Source of the DNA: Clostridia bacterium
Lineage (GTDB): Bacteria > Bacillota > DTU086
Direction: 5' to 3'
NCBI GenBank assembly: GCA_012523575.1
Contig: JAAYIF010000004.1
Location: 1-42,675 of the forward strand
Length of the DNA stretch: 42,675 bases
Position numbers and translations under genes: made by a program. Position 1 is the first letter of the stretch. Each line of letters begins with the position of its first letter. Below, piece after piece: positions 16,185 through 22,709 of the stretch. The notes under the pieces are model-generated. The model was given only the letters and a program-made list of their open reading frames with translations. It searched no databases and was not told where the DNA came from.

Positions 16185-16904
16185 TTAAAACTCGGTAACA
16201 TCCTTCGGCGGTTCTTCATGAAACTCCGGATGATCCCTTAAGGCTTCCATCATGCTGTTCTCAGCATTCTCAATATGCTCCTGGGCCAAAGCCCGAGCAA
16301 GGGCACTGTCACCCCGGGATATGGCTCTCACCAAGTTTTCGTGCTCAGAAAGGGTCTGCTGTATGCGGCCGGGATAGGATAGGGTGGTGCTTCTGAAACG
16401 CTGAATCTGCTCCCTGAGCCTGTTGATGAGCTGAACCAAATGGCTATTTCTGCTGGCTCTATAGATAAGGTCGTGAAGTTCCGTGTCGCTCTGGACCACC
16501 TTCTCAAAATCCCCTTCTTTTGAAGCCTCAGCCACCTTTTCAAGGCAGCGGTACAGCTCTTCAATCTCAGGTTCCGTTATTCTTTGTGCAGCCAGCCCGG
16601 CAGCTAGGGATTCCAGGGCTGCCCTTATTTCAAACACATCGGCTATGTCCTTTATGGAAATCCCCGCCACATAGGCCCCTTTGCGGGGTATCATTACCAC
16701 CAGGCCCTCCAGCTCCAGCTTTCTTATGGCCTCTCTGATAGGGGTCCTGCTCACCCCCAGTTCTTCCGCCAGCTGAAGCTCCATAAGCCTCTCCCCGGGT
16801 TTCAGGGTACCGTCTATTATGGCTTCCCTTAAGGCTTCAAAAACGATATCCCGTAGAGGCTTATATTCATCTATCTTTATGGGTGTCAATCTTTTCTCTC
16901 CCAT
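16185..16904 (-). CDS. GntR family regulator (FadR/FCD type)
   Basis: A 239-residue regulator. Residues about 12-75 form the GntR winged helix (LREAIIDGTLKPGERLMELQ, ELGVSRTPIREAIRKLELEG). Residues about 85-220 form a helical FCD effector domain with the expected metal-binding residues (VQSDTELHDLIYRAS and H in SEHENLVRAI). FCD regulators usually sense small carboxylic acids. It overlaps the 3' end of ispE by 19 bases, so it is in the same operon. Target genes are unknown. Confidence 0.9.
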   Translation of the reverse strand: MGEKRLTPIKIDEYKPLRDIVFEALREAIIDGTLKPGERLMELQLAEELGVSRTPIREAIRKLELEGLVVMIPRKGAYVAGISIKDIADVFEIRAALESLAAGLAAQRITEPEIEELYRCLEKVAEASKEGDFEKVVQSDTELHDLIYRASRNSHLVQLINRLREQIQRFRSTTLSYPGRIQQTLSEHENLVRAISRGDSALARALAQEHIENAENSMMEALRDHPEFHEEPPKDVTEF

Positions 16905-17815
16905 ATTTTTCCCCCTTTTCCCCTACTTATAATTATACTCCCATGATCAACGGTGTGGGCGATATAAATTTTCCAGGGAAGATTTTGGCTTACAAGCCTG
17001 CGGCGTATTTCAAAAGCCCTTTCTCTGCTGGAAACAATACCACATACCGTGGGTCCACTGCCGCACATAAGCACCTTCTCACAACCTGCCTGCTTTAAAG
17101 CATCAATTACCTCTTTCACCTGGGGATGCAGGGAAACCGTTACCTCTTCCAGCATGTTTACCATATTGATACTGGCATTTTTCAATTCACCGCGGTAAAG
17201 GGCCGCAAGAAGCCGCTGATGATGGGGGCGGCTTTTTATTTTCTTTTCCATGGAATCAAACTTCTCATAAACCTCCTTTGTGGAAACCCCAAAGGGAGGT
17301 TTTACAAGCACAAACCACAGTGTCGGAATGGGAGAAAGTTTTTTTAGCCTTTCCCCTATTCCCTGGGCCAAAGCCGTGCCGCCCTGTATAAAAAAGGGGA
17401 CATCTGCCCCCACATCCTTTGCCAGGGCAATGAGCTCATCCTTCGAAAGACCGGCTTTCCAAAGGCGGTTCAATCCCCGCAGAACCGCCGCAGCATCGGA
17501 ACTTCCCCCGCCCAAACCTGCGGCAGAGGGAATTCCTTTCTCAATGCTTATCCATACCCCTTTTTTTACCCCTAAAGCATTTTTAAGTCTATCCGCAGCT
17601 TTATAAGCAATGTTTTCTCTCCCTGACGGAACACCGTGATCACTGCAGTGCACCATTATATCCCCGGGCAAAGCCCTGATTCTCAGCCTGTCGCAGAGGC
17701 TTATTGACTGCATCACCGAAACTATATCGTGATAACCGTCTTCCCTTTTTGAAAGAATCTCAAGGGTCAAATTAATTTTAGCATAAGCCTGAACTAAAAT
17801 CTCCTCTGTTTCCAT
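16886..17815 (-). CDS. ispE: 4-diphosphocytidyl-2-C-methyl-D-erythritol kinase
   Basis: A 309-residue GHMP kinase of the MEP isoprenoid pathway. It has YAKINLTLEILSKREDGYHD at the N-terminus and the ATP loop PSAAGLGGGSSDAAA around residue 95. It phosphorylates CDP-ME. It is about 20 residues longer than typical IspE; the extra residues are at the C-terminus, overlapping the GntR start by 19 bases. I chose ATG 17815 because GGAGG lies four bases upstream; an upstream ATG at 17848 has no ribosome binding site. In Bacillus, ispE is near veg and yabG; here about 10 kb of other genes separates them. Confidence 0.93.
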   Translation of the reverse strand: METEEILVQAYAKINLTLEILSKREDGYHDIVSVMQSISLCDRLRIRALPGDIMVHCSDHGVPSGRENIAYKAADRLKNALGVKKGVWISIEKGIPSAAGLGGGSSDAAAVLRGLNRLWKAGLSKDELIALAKDVGADVPFFIQGGTALAQGIGERLKKLSPIPTLWFVLVKPPFGVSTKEVYEKFDSMEKKIKSRPHHQRLLAALYRGELKNASINMVNMLEEVTVSLHPQVKEVIDALKQAGCEKVLMCGSGPTVCGIVSSRERAFEIRRRLVSQNLPWKIYIAHTVDHGSIIISRGKGGKIWERKD

Positions 17816-18111
17816 AAAACCTCCAGAAGCGGTTTTTTTATCATCCATATATTGAATCTTAAATAAAAAGTCCCTTTTTCCTTTATTGATTATCCCTTTG
17901 CTTTTTATTTACATATTTCCCTACTTCTTCCCAAAGTATTTTGATTATTTTTTAACCTGCCCTACCATTTCCTCGGTAACTGAGTTAACCCCATTTTATT
18001 TATAAAAATTTATAACCCACTCTAAAATTTATTACCGCTGCCAGCATTTTTATTCTCCCGGAACCAGCTCCGGTACTTATGCCTCAATCAAAAGAACTTT
18101 TTTAAAAACTA

Positions 18112-18161
18112 CGGCGGAAGGGTAAATACATTTCAATTCTTTAAATTTTTCCCTTCCGCCG
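18112..18161. repeat. GC-rich inverted repeat in the 760-base gap upstream of ispE
   Basis: CGGCGGAAGGG and CCCTTCCGCCG form an eleven-base perfect stem with a 28-base AT-rich loop. No T-run follows. The 17849-18609 gap is otherwise AT-rich and holds this hairpin, a partial repeat at 18184, a terminator-like hairpin at 18320 and repeat copy R3. Confidence 0.5.
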
Positions 18162-18183
18162 CTAAAAATAGAATATATTTTTT

Positions 18184-18213
18184 AAACCTTCCTTCAGGCA
18201 TTAAGGAACATCC
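18184..18213. repeat. Half copy of the long hairpin at 18894
   Basis: AAACCTTCCTTCAGGCATTA and the next ten bases repeat 18895-18923 with four or so differences, but the complementary right arm is absent. It looks like a decayed or partial duplicate. Confidence 0.5.
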
Positions 18214-18319
18214 CTATATATTAAATAGTACAACTCATAACAAAAAATTTTTAAAGGACAATTTTTATAAACTAAAAAATACAACATTTAAATATATTTT
18301 AAGACATTATAAAAGACAG

Positions 18320-18376
18320 GGGGTATAAACCTTGCGCTCTGCCGGGAATATTTCTTTTCCGAAATACCCCTTTTTT
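18320..18376 (+). terminator. Terminator-like hairpin with a long loop; possible short transcript
   Basis: GGGGTAT (18320-18326) can pair with ATACCCC (18364-18370), directly followed by six T. The loop contains a 17-codon reading frame starting at TTG 18332, preceded by GGGGGTATAAACC. Nearly the same leader (GGGGGAATAAACC) precedes the TTG of the ComFB gene at 18610. It may be a small RNA or decayed gene start. Confidence 0.35.
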
Positions 18377-18455
18377 ATATTCTAATAAATCTTTCCCAAG
18401 CCTTTGGAAGCAAAGTTTATGGAATGTAAAATAATCAACTAAGTAAATCCCCTAC

Positions 18456-18505
18456 GGTATTTGCTGCGGTTTGCAAACGACTCAAAGAACGCAGGCTAAC
18501 AGATC
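18456..18505 (+). repeat. Structured repeat element, copy R3 (internally deleted)
   Basis: GGTATTTGCTGCGGTTTGCA is the left end of the repeat family, joined after about 40 bases to TAACAGAT, which matches the right end of R1. The conserved middle is missing. Confidence 0.6.
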
Positions 18506-18609
18506 AAATTATTTTTCCTTTCTACTGGTAAAATAAGAGGATTTTTAGGAAACTTATGTAATTAATCAAAATAAGATATCACAAATAAAAGGTACTGGGG
18601 GAATAAACC

Positions 18610-18894
18610 TTGAACAGCATTCAAAACATAAGAGTAACCAATTTTATGGAAATCTGCGTAAAGGAATTATTTGGCGAAATTTTAAAGAGATACTCAGACG
18701 TCTGCCAATGCGACCGGTGCCTGTCGGACATCGCAGCTTTGGCTTTAAATAACCTCCCTCCCAAATACACCACAACGGATTTAGGGATGCTCTACTCAAG
18801 GGTAAATCTTCTGGAAACCCAGTATAGAGCGGACATTTACAGAGCAATAACGATGGCTGTGGAATGTGTGCGTAAAAATCCCCGCCATGAGTAA
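18610..18894 (+). CDS. ComFB-like protein
   Basis: A 94-residue protein of the late-competence ComFB family. The signature is a cysteine pair plus a helical stretch: VCQCDRCLSDIAALALNNLP followed by PKYTTTDLG. ComFB in B. subtilis is in the comF operon without a settled role. Homologues in cyanobacteria have been reported to bind cyclic dinucleotides, which is relevant given the c-di-GMP riboswitches in this window. It starts with TTG at 18610, eight bases after GGGGG. It stands alone, followed by a long hairpin terminator that overlaps its stop codon. Confidence 0.8.
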   Translation: MNSIQNIRVTNFMEICVKELFGEILKRYSDVCQCDRCLSDIAALALNNLPPKYTTTDLGMLYSRVNLLETQYRADIYRAITMAVECVRKNPRHE

Positions 18895-18996
18895 AAACCT
18901 TCCTTCGGGCATTACGGAACACCACTGATTAAAATATCTCGACCAAAAAACTTCAGGAGTTCCTTTGTATGCAGCGAAGGAAGGTTTTTTGTTTTT
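18894..18996 (+). terminator. Long structured hairpin ending in a T-run, after the ComFB gene
   Basis: AAAACCTTCCTTCG (18894-18907) pairs perfectly with CGAAGGAAGGTTTT (18975-18988), and inner segments GCAT/ATGC and GGAAC/GTTCC add further pairs. The right arm merges into TTTTTTGTTTTT. It works as a terminator but is much longer than needed, so it may have another role. Confidence 0.65.
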
Positions 18997-19185
18997 ATTT
19001 CTACATTAGCAGATACCATTGATAAGCAAACTTAAATTTTTGAGTGCTACTATACATATTTTAAACTATTTGACCAATTGCATTAAAATACCAGAGTTAC
19101 CAAAAAATATTCAAATTCTAATTCCAGCTCTGGGGAAAAATAAAAGGAGGAAAATAAAAAAATTTAAGAAAGGAGCTGTATCTCA

Positions 19186-19434
19186 ATGGCCAATCAAAAT
19201 ATCATGTGCACCATCAGCAGCTGCCATTACTGGACCCAGGGAAACCGCTGCAATGCAGAAGAGATTCTTGTAACTTCCGATGCCATGGCTCAAAAACAGC
19301 CGGACAGCATTGACGCCCCAAGGGCTGAAGCCCTCCAAGCGGTTTCAGCAAATTCCAGCATGGAAGCCTGCTGCAAGACATTTGTTCACAAAAATTCCGA
19401 CAAAATAAACGTGGACGGCGTTTTAAAACAGTAG
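19186..19434 (+). CDS. DUF1540 protein, cysteine-rich
   Basis: An 82-residue protein of the DUF1540 family: MCTISSCHYWTQGNRCNAEE near the start and a second cysteine pair ACCKTF near the C-terminus. The cysteine pattern (C-x5-C-x7-C ... CC) suggests metal or disulfide binding, but no function is established. AAAGGAG lies eleven bases before the ATG. It sits just upstream of hcp on the same strand, with a hairpin between. Confidence 0.85.
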   Translation: MANQNIMCTISSCHYWTQGNRCNAEEILVTSDAMAQKQPDSIDAPRAEALQAVSANSSMEACCKTFVHKNSDKINVDGVLKQ

Positions 19435-19445
19435 TTAAATCCTAT

Positions 19446-19466
19446 CGGGGCAGTGGTTCTGCCCCG
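19446..19466 (+). terminator. GC-rich hairpin after the DUF1540 gene
   Basis: CGGGGCAG-TGGTT-CTGCCCCG is a strong eight-pair stem but lacks a T-run (GGTTATCTTCC follows), so it may be a weak terminator or an mRNA-stabilising stem. Confidence 0.45.
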
Positions 19467-19521
19467 GGTTATCTTCCCTCCCCTGCCTTCCCTTTACATC
19501 TCCGCAAAAAAAATTACGTCT

Positions 19522-19567
19522 AAACTGTGACTCCAATCACAGTTTTTTCCCCAAAATGCGTTATAAT
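19522..19567 (+). promoter_or_regulatory. CRP/FNR-type (HcpR-like) operator and hcp promoter
   Basis: AAACTGTGA-CTCCAA-TCACAGTTT (19522-19545) is a perfect 9+6+9 palindrome of the CRP/FNR family (TGTGA-N6-TCACA). A TATAAT -10 lies at 19562-19567 with no good -35. The start point would be near 19574, placing the operator centre near -41, the position for a class II activator. Confidence 0.75.
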
Positions 19568-19619
19568 TATTTCAAAATAGTTAAAAAAGAATACAAATGA
19601 AGGGGAGGGTTATTAAAAA

Positions 19620-21242
19620 ATGTTTTGCTTCCAATGTGAAGAAACAGCAAAGGGATCAGGTTGTACCGTAGCCGGAGTATGCGGCAAAAATAAGGACACA
19701 GCGGTGCTACAGGATCTCCTTATATTCCAGCTTAAAGGAATAGGTCTTCTGGCAGAAGAAGCGAAAAAGGCAGGTATTGACACAGGAGAAGTAGGGCCCT
19801 TTGCAGTGGATGCCCTCTTTGCTACCCTAACCAACGTAAACTTTGATTCCCAGAGATTTGTAGATCTCGTTAATGAAGCTCAAGGAATAAAAGAAAATTT
19901 AATGGAGAAGGGTGTTAAAGCTGATCCGGACAACCCTGCCATTCAGTGGAAGCCCGAAGGAGACATGGACGCCCTCATAGCCAAAGGTCGGGAAGTGGGC
20001 GTACAGAGCGAAGTATTCGGACCTGAAACCGAAGATACCCTGGCTTTAAAGGAACTCATCACCTACGGATTAAAAGGCATAGCAGCCTATGCCCACCACG
20101 CCCAGGTTCTGGGGTACACCGATGACGACATCTACAATTTCATTTTGGAAACCCTCGCTGCCATAACCAGAAAAAAAGAAGTCCATGAATTGGTGGAGCT
20201 TGCCCTTAAAGTGGGAGAATACAACCTCAAAACCATGGAGCTTCTGGACAGAGCTCACAACGAAACCTTTGGAAGCCCTGAACCTACACCCGTATCCACT
20301 GGGGTAAAGAAAGGACCGGCCATTCTGGTCACCGGCCACGACCTTCTGGATCTTTACAAGCTTTTGGAGCAGACCGAAGGCAAAGGAATTAATATCTACA
20401 CCCACAGCGAAATGCTTCCCGCCCACGGTTACCCGGGACTTAAGAAATTCAAGCATCTGGCAGGAAACATCGGGGGCGCATGGTTTGATCAGCAGAAGGT
20501 TTTTGCAGAATTTCCGGGAGCAATACTTGTGACCACCAACTGTCTACAGAGACCCTTGGACAGCTATAAGGACAACATCTTCACCACCGGAGTGGTGGGA
20601 TGGCCGGGTGTCAAGCATATAGGACCGGACAAAGACTTCACCCCTATAATTGAAAGGGCTCTGGAGCTGGGCGGCTTTGAAGAAGACAAGGAAGGAAAAA
20701 CAATACTCACAGGCTTTGGTCATAAAGCAGTTTTAAGCGTAGCCGATAAGGTTATCGAAGGAGTAAAATCCGGAAAAATACGCCACTTCTTCCTCATCGG
20801 AGGCTGCGACGGCCGCAAACCCGAAAGAAGCTACTACACAGAACTGGCTAAAATCATACCCGACGACTGCGTTATTTTAACCCTTGCATGCGGAAAGTTC
20901 CGCTTCAATAAACTGGATCTGGGGAATATCGGAGACCTGCCCAGGCTTCTGGATGTAGGACAGTGCAACGATGCATACTCCGCCATTAAAATTGCCACAG
21001 CCCTGGCTGAAGCCTTCGACTGCGGCGTAAACGATCTGCCTCTGTCCCTAGTGCTGTCATGGTATGAGCAGAAAGCCGTTGCAATTCTTCTCACCCTGCT
21101 GCACCTGGGAATAAAAAGCATCCGCATCGGACCATCCCTTCCGGCCTTCGTAACACCTAATGTCTTAAAGGTTCTTGTGGACAACTTCCAGCTGACACCC
21201 ATAAGTACACCCCAGGAAGACCTAAAGGCTATCCTGGGTTAA
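19620..21242 (+). CDS. hcp: Hybrid-cluster protein (hydroxylamine reductase)
   Basis: A 540-residue Hcp of usual length. The N-terminal cysteines 3, 6, 15 and 21 (C-x2-C-x8-C-x5-C) hold the Fe4S4 cluster in the pattern of strict anaerobes. The hybrid cluster ligands lie in the later motifs HSEMLPAHGYP, TTNCLQRP, GGCDGRKPERSYYTE and ACGKFRFN. Hcp reduces hydroxylamine in vitro and is now seen as an NO reductase for nitrosative stress. It is a single-gene unit: its own promoter and CRP/FNR-type operator upstream and a good terminator downstream. No hcr reductase gene is adjacent. Confidence 0.96.
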   Translation: MFCFQCEETAKGSGCTVAGVCGKNKDTAVLQDLLIFQLKGIGLLAEEAKKAGIDTGEVGPFAVDALFATLTNVNFDSQRFVDLVNEAQGIKENLMEKGVKADPDNPAIQWKPEGDMDALIAKGREVGVQSEVFGPETEDTLALKELITYGLKGIAAYAHHAQVLGYTDDDIYNFILETLAAITRKKEVHELVELALKVGEYNLKTMELLDRAHNETFGSPEPTPVSTGVKKGPAILVTGHDLLDLYKLLEQTEGKGINIYTHSEMLPAHGYPGLKKFKHLAGNIGGAWFDQQKVFAEFPGAILVTTNCLQRPLDSYKDNIFTTGVVGWPGVKHIGPDKDFTPIIERALELGGFEEDKEGKTILTGFGHKAVLSVADKVIEGVKSGKIRHFFLIGGCDGRKPERSYYTELAKIIPDDCVILTLACGKFRFNKLDLGNIGDLPRLLDVGQCNDAYSAIKIATALAEAFDCGVNDLPLSLVLSWYEQKAVAILLTLLHLGIKSIRIGPSLPAFVTPNVLKVLVDNFQLTPISTPQEDLKAILG

Positions 21243-21259
21243 TATAAACCACCTCAAAG

Positions 21260-21293
21260 GGGAGCACCAAAAAATGGTGCTCCTTTTTATTTT
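21260..21293 (+). terminator. Intrinsic terminator after hcp
   Basis: GGAGCACC-AAAAAAT-GGTGCTCC followed by TTTTTATTTT, about 20 bases after the stop. Confidence 0.9.
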
Positions 21294-21409
21294 CCCTTCG
21301 CGGAGATCTCATTTTATTGCAACTTCTCTTCCCCAGGGATAAAGTAATATTAATTTCCGCCAAGAGGGGCTTAAAAGGATATGAACCCGTTGAGACACAA
21401 CAATGACTC

Positions 21410-21625
21410 ATGGAAAAGGTGGAAAAGGAAATGATGGGGCAGGTATTTCCCCTGATCCAAATAATTACCGGCGGAGCCATGCCCATTGCCATACTCTTTT
21501 TCGGTCCCTTGTCGGACATTGTGCCCATAAGCTTGATTCTATTTGTAGCAGGGATACTGCCGGCAGCAACAGGAGTAGTGTTCCAGATCACCACTAAAAG
21601 AGCCGGTTTAATTGAATTGGAGTAG
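21410..21625 (+). pseudogene. Remnant of an MFS transporter (C-terminal end)
   Basis: This 71-codon reading frame resembles only the last two membrane segments of macrolide-efflux-type MFS transporters: EKVEKEMMGQVFPLIQIITG, then a segment like PIAILFFGPLSDIVPI. The frame continues upstream (P-V-E-T-Q-Q) to an in-frame TGA two codons before the ATG, and nothing of the remaining ten segments is present. There is no ribosome binding site. It is most likely a decayed gene. The rest of the 21243-21673 gap holds only the hcp terminator. Confidence 0.6.
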
Positions 21626-21673
21626 GTGTAGAATACAGGACTTTAATAAGGCAGTTTATGCGATGCTCCTCTT

Positions 21674-22360
21674 CTAAGGCAATTTGTCCGAGACTCCTTC
21701 AGGCAGGCCCCTGGTTTTGCTTCCAAAGAGCATTTGTAAAGTACGATCCAGGGTTTCATGTCGGACTGCCGTAGCATCAAATTTAAGCAGGGCAAAGGTT
21801 GTTTGAATAGCAAAACCTATAACGAAAGCAGAAATTATCGTTCCAACACCCACCATGCCTCCCAGCTTCCAGCCCACAAGGACCGCTGAGATCTCAATGG
21901 TCCCACGGCAGACCCCTATGGGTAATCCCGTTTTCCTGGTCAGGGCGACCATGAGACTGTCCCTGGGCCCCGCACCAAGGGCTGAACCGATATAAAAATA
22001 TGTAGCCAAAGCATTGATGTACAGGCCTGCAATGAGCATTACCAAACCCACAGCAAAGCTATCTGCAACGGGTATAATCTTAAATGCTAGGAGTATATCC
22101 ATAAACACCCCAATAAGCACCATATTTAAAAGGGAACCCAGTCCCAGTTTTTCACCCAGTAAAGCCGTGATCATGATAATGACCAATCCGGTGGTAATGG
22201 AAGCAGTTCCAATGCTTATTCCGGTGGCTTTTGCCAACCCCACATGGAAAACATCCCACGGGGCATATCCTATGTGGGCATTTAAGGTAACCACGATTCC
22301 CACCGCATATAGGAAAAGTCCAAAAATTAAACGAATTATGCGGGTACAGAATTGTTTCAT
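21674..22360 (-). CDS. YczE/YyaS/YitT-family membrane protein
   Basis: A 228-residue integral membrane protein with about five or six segments. The N-terminal IRLIFGLFLYAVGIVVTL and GYAPWDVFHVGLAK, and the later GSALGAGPRDSLMVAL, are characteristic of YczE-type proteins. YczE in Bacillus affects surfactin/bacillaene production indirectly, and its transport substrate, if any, is unknown. It is a single gene on the minus strand, convergent with the MFS remnant and divergent from the flavoprotein gene. The C-terminal 30 residues are polar. Confidence 0.8.
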   Translation of the reverse strand: MKQFCTRIIRLIFGLFLYAVGIVVTLNAHIGYAPWDVFHVGLAKATGISIGTASITTGLVIIMITALLGEKLGLGSLLNMVLIGVFMDILLAFKIIPVADSFAVGLVMLIAGLYINALATYFYIGSALGAGPRDSLMVALTRKTGLPIGVCRGTIEISAVLVGWKLGGMVGVGTIISAFVIGFAIQTTFALLKFDATAVRHETLDRTLQMLFGSKTRGLPEGVSDKLP

Positions 22361-22537
22361 AAAAATCTCTTCTTTCTATTAAATAAAATAGGTTTGGCTA
22401 ACTGTCTTACACCCGTTACGGCGAACATTCCATGGAGTAAATACAACGGGGTAATATGCTTATTATCATAGCAAGGGAAAGGCTTTTGGGTCAATACTTA
22501 TGATTCTCTTTGTATACAATATTCTTCTTTTTGATTA

Positions 22538-22566
22538 TTGCACTAAAACTTTAACTTCTATATACT
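22538..22566 (+). promoter_or_regulatory. Sigma-A-type promoter for the glutamate-synthase-like gene
   Basis: TTGCAC (22538-22543), a 17-base spacer and TATACT (22561-22566). The transcript would begin near 22573, about 137 bases before the TTG start. Confidence 0.65.
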
Positions 22567-22616
22567 TTTTAGTTAAGAAATACCAGTTAAATTATAAATA
22601 TAAGATATAGGGGGAC

Positions 22617-22659
22617 AAGCCCATTAAGCGCAGCATAGCGTTAAGCTTATGGGCTTTTT
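22617..22659 (+). terminator. Terminator hairpin inside the leader (possible attenuator)
   Basis: AAGCCCAT pairs with ATGGGCTT, with an inner TAAGC/GCTTA stem, followed by TTTTTGCTTTT. No plus-strand gene lies upstream that would need it, since the neighbour at 21674-22360 is on the minus strand. It may therefore control entry into the gene at 22710. Confidence 0.6.
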
Positions 22660-22709
22660 GCTTTTCATGAGCACCATAACTTTATTTTATTAAAAAGGAG
22701 GTTTTTAAA

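Noticed and set aside
18112-18161. CRISPR or tRNA-like element in the gap upstream of ispE
   Set aside because: Only a single inverted repeat is present; there is no spaced direct-repeat array and no cloverleaf with an anticodon arm.
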